64,000 nucleotides of DNA from Nostoc mirabile CHAB5784 (GTDB lineage Bacteria > Cyanobacteriota > Cyanobacteriia > Cyanobacteriales > Nostocaceae), in contig NZ_JAIVFS010000007.1 in NCBI RefSeq assembly GCF_020829645.1, forward strand, positions 102,265 to 166,264, in the 5' to 3' direction. The translations under genes and the position numbers were made by a program. The stretch's first letter is position 1. The number at the start of each line of letters is the position of its first letter. Positions 54,761 through 63,167 of this stretch are shown piece by piece. The notes under the pieces were generated by a model. The model had not been told where the DNA came from and made no database searches. It saw nothing but the letters and a program-made list of their open reading frames with translations.

Positions 54761-55177
54761 TTAACATACCATCAGATTTTCAAACGGATACTGATTTTTC
54801 CAACGGTAAGCATTAAAATCTCCGAAATCTATAGACAAAATTCTTCCATGCCCCAGATGTTCTGCCAAAACTACTAACGAAGCATCGGCCAGATCCATTG
54901 GTAAGTTCGCATATTTTTCCATCAGTTCACAAATGCGTTTACCATCATGGGGTTGCAAATCAAAAACCGTAAAGGCCCCTAAAAATAAGTTATTAATGAA
55001 ACTTACTTGCGCGTGGTTCCCCATCTTTGTTAGCAGTAGATAGCAAGTCTCTGTAACGACAGCCGAAGTCGTAATCAGAGGTTCGTTGACATTGGCAAGT
55101 ACTGTTATTGCTTGAGTGTGGTACAAGTCATTTCGATTTGCTAAGGCTAACCAAAAGCCAGTATCAACGATAATCAT
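54761..55177 (-). CDS. vapC: VapC-type PIN-domain toxin
   Basis: A 138-residue PIN-domain RNase. Acidic metal-binding residues are visible: D5 (IIVDTGFW), E43 (VVTETCYLL), D95/D98 (MDLADAS) and D117 (SIDFGDF). It overlaps the upstream antitoxin gene by 14 bases, giving coupled translation. Confidence 0.88.
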   Translation of the reverse strand: MIIVDTGFWLALANRNDLYHTQAITVLANVNEPLITTSAVVTETCYLLLTKMGNHAQVSFINNLFLGAFTVFDLQPHDGKRICELMEKYANLPMDLADASLVVLAEHLGHGRILSIDFGDFNAYRWKNQYPFENLMVC

Positions 55178-55424
55178 ACTTAGCTTTCAAGCCATCTCTC
55201 AAAATTAATTTGTAATTTACAGACAGATCCGAATCTGTATGACCACAACCAATAAAGCCTGTTTGAGTCAGCATTGACAAGGCGTTCTTTTGCTCCTGCT
55301 GAAGCTGCTGGTAATACAATTCAATAGCAGACTTAATCACATCTGTTACTGCCTGATTAGTCCGCTGTTGAATAAATGCTAGTTTATCAGCATACTCGTC
55401 ATCTAATCGCGCATTAATTCGCAT
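55164..55424 (-). CDS. vapB: RHH-type antitoxin partner of VapC
   Basis: An 86-residue protein. The N-terminal MRINARLDDEYADKLAFIQQ-RTNQAVTDVIKSAIELYYQQ is a ribbon-helix-helix DNA-binding domain; the C-terminal part probably wraps the toxin. A perfect inverted repeat lies 12 bases upstream of the start codon, as expected for autoregulation by an RHH protein. Confidence 0.82.
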   Translation of the reverse strand: MRINARLDDEYADKLAFIQQRTNQAVTDVIKSAIELYYQQLQQEQKNALSMLTQTGFIGCGHTDSDLSVNYKLILRDGLKAKYDYR

Positions 55425-55436
55425 CGTCAGGTTCGC

Positions 55437-55459
55437 TTGTCATACAATTTGTATGACAA
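55437..55459. promoter_or_regulatory. Likely VapB operator
   Basis: A 9-base perfect inverted repeat TTGTCATAC-AATTT-GTATGACAA sits between the vapB start and the 3' end of cinA. RHH antitoxins bind such sites to repress their own operon; the assignment rests on position and symmetry. Confidence 0.65.
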
Positions 55460-55473
55460 ACATAACATACCTC

Positions 55474-56724
55474 CTACCTCGTCAACAACTTCCGCCGCAG
55501 ATTATCCAATGCTGCATTCGCACTCACATGACGAATTAAAGCTCGACCTCGCACTGTACCAAACTGATACTCAAAACTTGCTACTTCATCCTTTGGCCCA
55601 GCTAAACCAATGTAAACTAAACCCACTGGCTTAGTATCCGTCCCTCCAGTTGGGCCAGCAATACCAGTAATACTCAATCCCCAAGTTGTTGCAAGGCGGG
55701 TTTTGACTCCAACAGCCATTTGCTCTGCAACAGTTGCACTTACCGCCCCAAATTTATCTAAATCTTCTAGGTTAACCCCCAGCAGCCTAACCTTCACCGA
55801 ATTGTCATAAGAAATTACGCCACCCCAAAAGTAATCAGAACTCCCAGAAATCTCAGTCAACATTTGCCCTAAACCGCCACCAGTGCAAGATTCTGCCACT
55901 GAAAGCGTTTCTTTTGATGCCCGCAATAACTGACCAACCACGGAAGCAAGAGTATCATTATTAACTCCGTAAAAATCTAGTCCGGCAATTTCTTTAAGTT
56001 GTTTTTCAATGGGCGCAATTAACGTTTCTGCGGCTGCTTCTGAAGTGGCTTTAGCAGAAACTCGCAATCTTACTTCCCCTTTACCTGCGTAAGGCGCTAC
56101 TGTGGGATTTGGCAACTTCAAATAGGAAGCAACTTTTTCCGCCAAAGCAGATTCACCAATACCCCAAAACTTTAAACTCCGGCTGTAAATAATTTCTTTA
56201 CCCCAACCTTGACTTTTGAGAAATGGTACGGCTGTTTCTTCCCACATCAGGTGCATTTCACTGGGAACACCGGGAAAGGTAAAAATTGTGATTTCAGGAC
56301 GGGGTTGCCAAATGATACCGGGTGCTGTTCCACTGGGGTTGGGGAGAATTTCTGCACCTTGGGGAATCAAAGCTTGCTTGCGGTTACTTGGTGACATAAC
56401 CCGACCACGTTGGGAGAATTTCTGGGTTATGTCTTCGATTATGTCAGAACGTTCTACTAAGGGAACTTTAAAAAAATCGGCGATGGTTTCGCAGGTGAGA
56501 TCATCTGGTGTTGGGCCGAGTCCACCAGTGAAAATAAGAATTTGCGCTCTGGAAATAGCAATTTCTATAACTTGCTTCAACCGTTCTGGATTATCCCCAA
56601 CCACTGTTTGATAGTAGTGGGGAATTCCGAGTTGCGCTAATTGTTGCGCCAAAAATTGAGCATTGCCGTTGAGGATATCTCCTAGCAGCAGTTCAGTACC
56701 AACACAAATAATTTCTGCACTCAT
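55474..56724 (-). CDS. cinA: CinA: competence/damage-inducible protein A
   Basis: A 416-residue protein from the ATG at 56724 (MSAEIICVGTELLLGDILNG). A longer reading upstream is just heptamer repeat and is rejected. The N-terminal MoCF-like/COG1058 domain (IFTGGLGPTPDDLTCETIADFF) carries ADP-ribose/NAD-pyrophosphatase-type activity in the family. The C-terminal CinA domain (SVAESCTGGGLGQMLTEISG, GIAGPTGGTDTKPVGLVYI) carries NMN deamidase activity. It recycles pyridine nucleotides. It lies downstream of glyA on the same strand. Confidence 0.92.
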   Translation of the reverse strand: MSAEIICVGTELLLGDILNGNAQFLAQQLAQLGIPHYYQTVVGDNPERLKQVIEIAISRAQILIFTGGLGPTPDDLTCETIADFFKVPLVERSDIIEDITQKFSQRGRVMSPSNRKQALIPQGAEILPNPSGTAPGIIWQPRPEITIFTFPGVPSEMHLMWEETAVPFLKSQGWGKEIIYSRSLKFWGIGESALAEKVASYLKLPNPTVAPYAGKGEVRLRVSAKATSEAAAETLIAPIEKQLKEIAGLDFYGVNNDTLASVVGQLLRASKETLSVAESCTGGGLGQMLTEISGSSDYFWGGVISYDNSVKVRLLGVNLEDLDKFGAVSATVAEQMAVGVKTRLATTWGLSITGIAGPTGGTDTKPVGLVYIGLAGPKDEVASFEYQFGTVRGRALIRHVSANAALDNLRRKLLTR

Positions 56725-56734
56725 TGGATTGGGG

Positions 56735-56830
56735 AAGGGGAGTAGGGAGTGGGGAGTAGGGAGTGGGGGCAGGGGGAGCAGGGGAGCAGGGGAGGCAGAG
56801 GGAGAAATAACCAATGCCCAATGCCCTATG
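56735..56830. repeat. GGGGAGT / GGGGAGCAG repeat tract
   Basis: Heptamers GGGAGTA/GGGGAGT are followed by GGGGCAGGGGGAGCAGGGGA and CCAATGCCCAATGCCC. This block fills the gap between glyA and cinA and begins 10 bases from the cinA start, so it contains any cinA leader. Confidence 0.75.
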
Positions 56831-56842
56831 CCCCATGCCCAA

Positions 56843-58126
56843 TTATGCTAGTGCTGGTACAGGAATTTCCAGGTGAGGATATAAGGGGAAGCGATCGCAC
56901 AATGCTGCTACCCGTTGCCGACAATCTTGGGTTACTACGTCGGAATCTGGAGAAAGCAGGCGATCGCTAATAATATTTGCAATCTCGGTAAATTCTGCTT
57001 CTCCTAAACCTCGCGTGGTCATTGCAGGCGAACCTAACCTCAGACCACTGGTAACAAATGGCGATTGCGGATCAAAGGGTATAGTATTTTTGTTAGCAGT
57101 AATATTCACGGTACTAACTAGCTGATCTGCCTGCTTACCAGTTAAACTGACAGAACGTAAATCTACCAAGATTAAATGGTTATCAGTGCCATTAGACACT
57201 AGCTTTAAACCCCGGTTTTGTAGTTGTTCTGCCAAAGCACGAGCATTTTCAATTACTTGAGCAGAATAGGTTTTAAACTCAGGCTTTAGGGCTTCTCCAA
57301 AAGCTACTGCTTTAGCAGCAATGACGTGTTCCAATGGCCCGCCTTGGCTGCCAGGAAAAACAGATTTATCTAGTTTTTTACCTAGTTCTGCGTCGCTGGT
57401 CAAAATTAAACCACCTCTAGGGCCGCGTAGAGTCTTATGTGTAGTTGTTGTCACCACATGACAATGAGGAATGGGATCGGGATGAAGACCACTAGCAACT
57501 AAACCAGCAATATGGGCAATATCGGCAAGTAAGTAAGCGCCGATTTCATCAGCAATACTACGGAACTTTTCAAAATCAATTATACGGGGATAAGCCGAAT
57601 AACCACAAATCAAGAGCTTAGGACGCTCCCTCAGCGCCAGCTCCCGAATTTGATCGTAGTCAAGTTGTTCTGTTTGTTGGCTGACATTGTAGTGGCTAAC
57701 TTGGAACCACTTACCTGAGACGTTTACAGGGGAACCGTGGGTGAGATGTCCCCCATGAGACAAATCCATTCCCATAATTTTGTCTCCTGGTTCCAACAGC
57801 GACAGGAACACTGCAAAATTCGCTTGTGCGCCAGAATGAGGTTGCACATTCGCATGAGCAGCACCAAATATCTGTTTAGCCCGGTTAATTGCCAGTTGCT
57901 CGATTTTGTCAATATACTCACAACCGCCATAGTAGCGTTTACCAGGCAATCCCTCGGCATATTTATTTGTCAGTACTGAACCTTGAGCCGCCAGTACAGC
58001 AGCAGAGGTAAAGTTTTCACTAGCAATCAACTCCAAGTGATCTCGCTGACGCTGTAGTTCGTCGTTGATTAACTCTGCGATCGCTGGATCGGTGGAGGTA
58101 AGAAAGTCTGAGTTAGTCTTAGTCAC
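56843..58126 (-). CDS. glyA: Serine hydroxymethyltransferase
   Basis: A 427-residue PLP enzyme interconverting serine and glycine with tetrahydrofolate. I place the start at the GTG at 58126 ([20 protein letters not shown]) because AAGGA lies 8 bases upstream and the length then matches the family; an open frame continues 34 codons further without conservation. Visible are [14 protein letters not shown] [29 protein letters not shown], the PLP lysine in [16 protein letters not shown], and [14 protein letters not shown]. Confidence 0.95.
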   Translation of the reverse strand: MTKTNSDFLTSTDPAIAELINDELQRQRDHLELIASENFTSAAVLAAQGSVLTNKYAEGLPGKRYYGGCEYIDKIEQLAINRAKQIFGAAHANVQPHSGAQANFAVFLSLLEPGDKIMGMDLSHGGHLTHGSPVNVSGKWFQVSHYNVSQQTEQLDYDQIRELALRERPKLLICGYSAYPRIIDFEKFRSIADEIGAYLLADIAHIAGLVASGLHPDPIPHCHVVTTTTHKTLRGPRGGLILTSDAELGKKLDKSVFPGSQGGPLEHVIAAKAVAFGEALKPEFKTYSAQVIENARALAEQLQNRGLKLVSNGTDNHLILVDLRSVSLTGKQADQLVSTVNITANKNTIPFDPQSPFVTSGLRLGSPAMTTRGLGEAEFTEIANIISDRLLSPDSDVVTQDCRQRVAALCDRFPLYPHLEIPVPALA

Positions 58127-58243
58127 TTCAATTATCCTTGTGGAAATTTGTACAACGGCTGATTTTGGTTGGATACAGCACCTAACAGTCCACTCTGAAG
58201 ATTCCATAGCCCAAAGTCTATAGTTCAACGATTTTTGACTGCT

Positions 58244-58271
58244 CTACAGAGGCGATTAATCGTCTCCGTAC
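58244..58271. repeat. Diverged copy of the 28-bp palindrome
   Basis: CTACAGAGGCGATT / AATCGTCTCCGTAC is related to the 34.7-37.1 kb palindromes, with several changes. It is upstream of glyA in the divergent spacer with the SLOG gene. Confidence 0.65.
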
Positions 58272-58486
58272 TATTGAGGTTTATTTGTGCCAACTTATTT
58301 ATTATTAGACGATTAATTATCATAACGTTGCTTTTTGATGCTGCGCTAAATAAAGCTTGTTGCGATCGCTCCTCTGTGGGACAAAAAGCTGAAGCTTCAG
58401 CAATTGACTGTGCGTAATACAGCACTTGCGGAACATGGCTGCAAAGTTCTACGCTGGAAAACTTAAGCACTCAGTATTGTTGACAA

Positions 58487-59233
58487 ATGAAAAATTTTTT
58501 GAAACTTACCTTTGACAGTGAACAAACAGCATTAGCTATTCGAGTTGATCAACAAGCTGAATTACCAGATGCTCTTGAGCGAATAGGGCTTGGCGGTTCG
58601 CGTTCTGTTTTAGTAGTGGTGGGGGGTGCAAGTAACATCAGTGAAGCCGACTTTCTCCGCATTAAACGGTTGTTTACAGAAGTTTTAGCCCCCATCGCCG
58701 AAAGTTTGGGGGCTTATGTTGTGGATGGAGGTACGGATGCGGGAGTAATGCAATTGATGGGTGAGGCTCGTACCCAGATAGGTGGTAAGTTTGCTTTGAT
58801 TGGTGTAACACCCCAAAGCAAAGTGGCTTTACCTAATCAACAAGAACCTGCTGCTGATTTGACACCCTTAGAGCCAAACCATACTCATTTTGTACTGGTT
58901 CCTGGCGATAATTGGGGCGACGGGTCTATTTGGATATCTTGCGTTGCAACTGTGCTGGCCAATAATGCACCTTCGATAACTGTACTTTTGAACGGTGGTG
59001 AGATTACCTTTGAGGATGCGTTTAAGAGCGTTAATAGTGGAAGGTTAGTTGTTGTGATTGCTGGTAGTGGTAGAACCGCAGATATACTTGCAGATGCCTT
59101 GCGTGGACAAGCTACCGATGAACGAGCTAAAAAGTTAGCTAAATCTGGTACATTACAATACATCGACTTAATCGACATAGAGAAGGGAGTTGAAAAATTA
59201 GGCGAAATAATTAAGAGTTTGCTTTCTAATTAG
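58487..59233 (+). CDS. SLOG-superfamily (LSDAT-type) nucleotide-sensing protein
   Basis: A 248-residue Rossmann-like protein. Strand-loop motifs SVLVVVGGASNISEADFLRI and VVDGGTDAGVMQLMGEAR, the latter with the GGT-x2-G loop, plus VPGDNWGDGSIWISCVATVL match the SLOG superfamily, specifically the LSDAT group related to the TRPM-channel N-terminus. SLOG domains bind or process nucleotides or NAD derivatives. The stop codon TAG lies within the GGAGT ribosome-binding site of the next gene, a membrane SLATT protein, so the two are tightly coupled. This pairing has been predicted computationally to be a nucleotide-gated effector system; the ligand and activity here are unknown. Confidence 0.8.
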   Translation: MKNFLKLTFDSEQTALAIRVDQQAELPDALERIGLGGSRSVLVVVGGASNISEADFLRIKRLFTEVLAPIAESLGAYVVDGGTDAGVMQLMGEARTQIGGKFALIGVTPQSKVALPNQQEPAADLTPLEPNHTHFVLVPGDNWGDGSIWISCVATVLANNAPSITVLLNGGEITFEDAFKSVNSGRLVVVIAGSGRTADILADALRGQATDERAKKLAKSGTLQYIDLIDIEKGVEKLGEIIKSLLSN

Positions 59234-59241
59234 GAGTAATA

Positions 59242-59859
59242 ATGGCAAAAAAAGATAGTTATAATGAATTTTTAAAGGAAGAATTTAACAAGTTATTTGA
59301 AGGGATGAAGTTAGGCGATGTGCAAAAACATTTTTTGCGATCGCGCTGGTTAGACCAAGTACTCTGGATGGAAGGGAAGGCGAATTTTTCACGCGATCGC
59401 CATTATTTGTTGCGGATAACGACTATTGTTGGTGGTGTAATTCTCCCGGCATTGGTAAGTCTAAACATCAACACTACTCTACAAGTTAATAATAGAGCCA
59501 GGGATGTCATTATCTGGTCAACTTTTGGTTTGAGCCAAATAGTTGCTATTAGTGCTGCCATTGAAGAGTTTTTTCACTATGGAGAACGTTGGCGACACTA
59601 TCGCCGTACAGTCGAATCATTAAAAAGCCAAGGGTGGCAATTCTCACAGTTGACAGGCCCTTATCGTAATTATACAAGCCATGAACAGGCGTTTAATCTT
59701 TTTGCAGGTAATGTAGAAGATATTATTCAACGAGATGTGGAAATATACTCCACTCAAGTTGTACAAGAAAAGAAAGAAGAAAAAGAGAGTCAGGAAAACT
59801 CTATTGTGATGCTAAATACAAAGATAACCAATTTGCAAGAAAAGAAAGAAGAAGAATAA
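59242..59859 (+). CDS. SLATT/DUF4231-family membrane protein
   Basis: A 205-residue protein with two hydrophobic helices, residues about 52-72 (LRITTIVGGVILPALVSLNI) and 85-108 (VIIWSTFGLSQIVAISAAIE), flanked by a conserved FFHYGERWRHYRRTVESLKS motif typical of DUF4231/SLATT proteins. The tail from residue 165 is a charged coiled coil (QVVQEKKEEKESQE). SLATT proteins are proposed pore-forming effectors activated by partner nucleotide sensors. It starts 8 bases after the SLOG gene. Confidence 0.8.
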   Translation: MAKKDSYNEFLKEEFNKLFEGMKLGDVQKHFLRSRWLDQVLWMEGKANFSRDRHYLLRITTIVGGVILPALVSLNINTTLQVNNRARDVIIWSTFGLSQIVAISAAIEEFFHYGERWRHYRRTVESLKSQGWQFSQLTGPYRNYTSHEQAFNLFAGNVEDIIQRDVEIYSTQVVQEKKEEKESQENSIVMLNTKITNLQEKKEEE

Positions 59860-59942
59860 ACTCTTTCTTGCAATCTGCTCCCATTTTGGATTTTAGATTT
59901 GGCGGAAAGTCTGAGCTAAGGCTTCCTTATGACAGAACTTTC

Positions 59943-60230
59943 GCAGACAATACGCTTGGGTTAAGGCTAAAACTCTTTATCAAAGTCAAATTTTTAACGT
60001 AGACGCAAAGCGGTGAAGCAGCGCGGTCTTCTCCCAAGGGGAGACGATGCCGCGCATAGCGCCGGCGGCAAGCGAGTCCGCGAGCGTCTGGGGGTTTCCC
60101 CCATGAGCGACTGCTGTTAGCGCAGCGTTAGCGATAGCGCCGGCGGCAAGCGAGTCATCGAGCGTCGGTACGAGCGTCACCCGGAGGGCAAGCCGTCCGG
60201 CTACCGCTCCAGACGCAGAGGAAACAGAGA
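59943..60230. repeat. Stack of GC-rich interspersed repeats
   Basis: It begins with a 24-base match to 18199-18222. Then come CTTCTCCCAAGGGGAGACG (also near 18310) and two copies of ATAGCGCCGGCGGCAAGCG followed by CGAGCGTC (about 60057-60089 and 60134-60166), with CCCGGAGGGCAAGCCGTCCG last. The block is much more GC-rich than surrounding genes. No gene is present. Confidence 0.8.
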
Positions 60231-60251
60231 GAAGAGAAAAAAATCCTTGTT

Positions 60252-60292
60252 GGCACTTCCTCCACTGTCTTAAGTCAAGTGGAGGAAGTGCC
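60252..60292. other. Perfect 15-bp hairpin upstream of truncated TnpB
   Basis: GGCACTTCCTCCACT and its exact complement are separated by 11 bases. It could be a left-end hairpin of the damaged element or an independent repeat. Confidence 0.6.
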
Positions 60293-60371
60293 GTTCGGCG
60301 TTCTTCTTGTGAGTCAATGGTCTGAAGTTATGGCGGTCGGTGCAACTAACGTTATTTGATATTCTCAGCGC

Positions 60372-61106
60372 GTGAGACTGGTTAAACGTGCAGATGGGTA
60401 TTATGTTCAGTTTTCCATATCAGTAGACCGTGCAGAGGCAATCGCTCCAACTCATCAAACAGTTGGGTTAGACGTAGGGTTGTCTTGCTTTTATACTGAT
60501 TCGCTTGGAAATAAAGTTGAAAATCCTCGGTTTTATCGAACCGGGGAACAAAAAATGAAACGGTCGCAAAGACTTGTTTCTAGAAAAGTGAAAGGTTCTA
60601 GCAACAGACGCAAAGCTAGAACTAGATTAGGTAGGGTTCACCTCAAAATAAGTAGACAGCGTAAAGACCATGCCGTGAAGTTGGCAAGGTGCGTAGTTCA
60701 GTCTAACGACTTGATAGCCTATGAAGACTTGAGGATTAAGAACATGGTCAAAAATCATTGCAAGGCATTGTCAATCAATGATGCTGGGTGGTATCAATTT
60801 AGGGTGTGGTTGGAGTATTTTGGAAAGGTATTTAAGAAGATTACTATTGCGGTAAATCCGTCATATACCTCGCAAGAATGTTCTGACTGTGGTTCCATTG
60901 TGAAAAAGTCACTATCTACTCGCACACACGTTTGTCAATGCGGCTGCAAGCTAGATAGAGATCACAACGCCGGGATAAACATCCTTAATTTAGGATTGGG
61001 TACAGTAGGGCATACTGGAACCTTTGTGCTAGACGCAAGCAACGCTTCTGGAGAATCGACCTCTACTCTAATTGGAGTAATCCTGTCAGAGCAAGCTGTT
61101 TCATAG
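60372..61106 (+). pseudogene. tnpB: N-terminally truncated TnpB-family protein
   Basis: A 244-residue open frame starting with a GTG that lacks a ribosome-binding site; a stop codon lies in frame 13 bases upstream. The catalytic half is complete: RuvC-I Asp (VGLDVGLSCFYTDS), Glu (IAYEDLRIKNMV), zinc ribbon CSDCGSIV...CQCGC, and RuvC-III Asp (LDRDHNAGINIL). The ~120-residue N-terminal recognition region of normal TnpB is missing, so RNA-guided activity is unlikely. Confidence 0.8.
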
Positions 61107-61115
61107 ATAGAAGAA

Positions 61116-61138
61116 TCCCTGTACCTAAAGGTCAGGGA
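61116..61138. other. Right-end hairpin of truncated TnpB element
   Basis: A TCCCTG(T)ACCT / AGGT-CAGGGA stem with one bulge lies 10 bases after the TnpB stop. It overlaps the last codons and stop of cca on the opposite strand, so the element abuts an essential gene. Confidence 0.6.
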
Positions 61139-62421
61139 GTGTCAAATAACTGACGTGCATAAGCGATCGCCTCTGTTGATGTTGAGACTTTCCCCTCAGC
61201 TTGTGCTACGCCAACTTCTCTCAACAGTTGCCCGATAATTGGCGAAGCTGGAATATCTAATGCTATAATCAACTCCTTCCCGCTCACTAGTGGAGTGGGA
61301 TGAGCAACCAGATCATCAGGGTTCAGGTAGCGGTTGATCAAAGGTGCCCAAATAAGGCAGCGTTTTGCTTTGGTTTCCACTGCTGGGTGTAGTGGCTTGT
61401 CACCAGACATCGCCTCTACCAAAATATCAAGTGCTACAGCTAAGACTGCCATAGCAGGAAACACAATATCTGCGTCATGGAAGAAAAAGTATTGTTTTCG
61501 TAAGGACATATCGACTACTTGAAGCTGCGGTAACAGTTTCAAGGCAGTGGTTACACCCCGGATTTCGGCACGACTATAAGTCAGTTCCTGTAGTTCTATT
61601 TCTGCTAACTCTGGAACTGGGTTGACAAGACAAGCAAGTTTGGCAATACCTAACCAAGTGGTTTTGATACTATCGCGGACATATTCTTGCAGTTGTGCCC
61701 CTAATTGTTGCCAATTTTCTGTAAGTAAGGCACCTGCTTCGTCAACTGCTGCTAGTTTGAGCAAGCTTTCACGGGTGGCATTTTTGAAGAAAGGGTTAAG
61801 TAAACCATCTTCCCAAGCACTTGTGATCCAAGGAGTACCCTGAGAATTGCTGAGTAGATAGCCAATTTCTACCCTAACTCGTTCGGCTGCAACTTTGCTG
61901 ATATGTGATGCCAAAGAACGAATTGCGGCTTGGGTAGCTGGCTCAATAGTAAAACCTAGTTGGGCGGCTTGGCGATAACCTCGCATTAACCGTAAAGGGT
62001 CATCTTCTAGGTTCGCAGGTGATACCATTCGCAAAATGCCCTGTTGTAAGTCTGCATAACCTTGCAGAGGATCGATGATTTCTTGCGTATGGGGATTATA
62101 AGCGATCGCATTTACTGTAAAGTCCCGCCTGTGCAAGTCAACTTCTAAACTATCTCCTTCCTGTTGGGCAAAGTCAGCCGTGGCGTGGGGAAAAACCACA
62201 CGAGCAATTTGTCGTTCTGCATCGAGTAACACAAAACCAGCTTTGTAATGATGAGCGATCGCTCTTGCTACCTTTACCGCCTTAGATGGTATAACAAAAT
62301 CTAGATCCAGATATTCGCGGGTTCTGCCAAGAATAGCATCCCGTACAGCGCCACCTACCATGTAAGCGGGTTGTGGCAATAATTCCAAGCTGAAAGGCCA
62401 ATTTTCGGGAGCTAATACCAT
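61132..62421 (-). CDS. cca: CCA tRNA nucleotidyltransferase
   Basis: A 429-residue class II CCA-adding enzyme or poly(A)-polymerase-family protein. The N-terminal GGAVRDAILGRTREYLDLDF includes the GG...DxD metal site (DLDF); RRDFTVNAIAYNP and DPLRLMRGYRQAAQLGF follow. It matures or repairs tRNA 3' ends. In some cyanobacteria CC- and A-adding activities are split between two proteins, and sequence alone does not say which this is. Its final codons (DTP-stop) lie in the TnpB right-end hairpin, so the natural C-terminus may have been altered. Confidence 0.85.
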   Translation of the reverse strand: MVLAPENWPFSLELLPQPAYMVGGAVRDAILGRTREYLDLDFVIPSKAVKVARAIAHHYKAGFVLLDAERQIARVVFPHATADFAQQEGDSLEVDLHRRDFTVNAIAYNPHTQEIIDPLQGYADLQQGILRMVSPANLEDDPLRLMRGYRQAAQLGFTIEPATQAAIRSLASHISKVAAERVRVEIGYLLSNSQGTPWITSAWEDGLLNPFFKNATRESLLKLAAVDEAGALLTENWQQLGAQLQEYVRDSIKTTWLGIAKLACLVNPVPELAEIELQELTYSRAEIRGVTTALKLLPQLQVVDMSLRKQYFFFHDADIVFPAMAVLAVALDILVEAMSGDKPLHPAVETKAKRCLIWAPLINRYLNPDDLVAHPTPLVSGKELIIALDIPASPIIGQLLREVGVAQAEGKVSTSTEAIAYARQLFDTP

Positions 62422-62702
62422 TTTGGATTTTAGATTTTAGATTGTGTACTCCTACGGTGAAGCAAGCTACGAGTAGCATCTTGTAGAGAAAGAGTAGAGG
62501 CTACGCTGTCAGTGGCGGGTCTGAATCCCCCACGCTGTTGATTTTGACCGAAGGCGGACTTTCCTTGCTCCGCTCCTGAATTCTGACTTCTCAATTCTGA
62601 ATTCTTCTTCAAGCATTGTAATAAAAATCAACCCAGCAACTCATGAATAACAGTTGGGCTTAAGTTAGATTAACAATAAAGGCCCCTGGAGTTGGTTCTA
62701 TT

Positions 62703-62951
62703 ATGTGTATTTGCGTGAACTGCCACTATGTAGACCGATGTGTTACCTATCATGCTGTAGAAGGGCAGCACCAACAGCCTCACTTGACCGAAACACCGAA
62801 CTTTGATCCGAATGAACCTTCTATCAATGTCAACATTCGCACTAAAGATGATGTAATTGAAATGGAATGGGATGTTGTTGGTTGTCTGAGCTTTAAGCGA
62901 GAAACGGGTAAATGGTCGAAATTGCGTCCTGGTGAATTAGTGCCCACTTGA
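62703..62951 (+). CDS. ycf34: Ycf34 family protein
   Basis: An 82-residue protein with N-terminal Cys motif MCICVNCHYVDRCVTYHAVE and later VEMEWDVVGCLSF-like IEMEWDVVGCLSFKRETGKW. It matches Ycf34 of cyanobacteria and red-algal plastids, reported to bind an Fe-S cluster and to affect photosynthetic electron transport. Four cysteines are conserved (2, 4, 7 or 13 and the GC near residue 60). Start ATG at 62703. Confidence 0.9.
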   Translation: MCICVNCHYVDRCVTYHAVEGQHQQPHLTETPNFDPNEPSINVNIRTKDDVIEMEWDVVGCLSFKRETGKWSKLRPGELVPT

Positions 62952-63167
62952 CAGAAAATGATTGGTGTATCTTACAGCTATTTTCAGGTAAATAGACCAC
63001 GCAGTAAGGGCACAGCAATGCTGTGCCCTTACGTCAGATGTGGTTCAAATACATGATTTCTGCTGTAATGAGATTTTGTTTATCAGTGATTGCTAATTCA
63101 TGGTAAAGGGAGGAGATGTCAGGAAAGCGATCGCAAAAGATAAAAAAGCCAGCCAAGAGAAAACAGC

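Noticed and set aside
56725..56814. 30-codon N-terminal extension of CinA
   Set aside because: It is encoded by GGGGAGT repeat DNA; MSAEIICVGTELLLGD is the normal family start.
58127..58228. 34-codon extension of GlyA
   Set aside because: The GTG at 58126 has a well-placed AAGGA and gives the usual family length and N-terminus.
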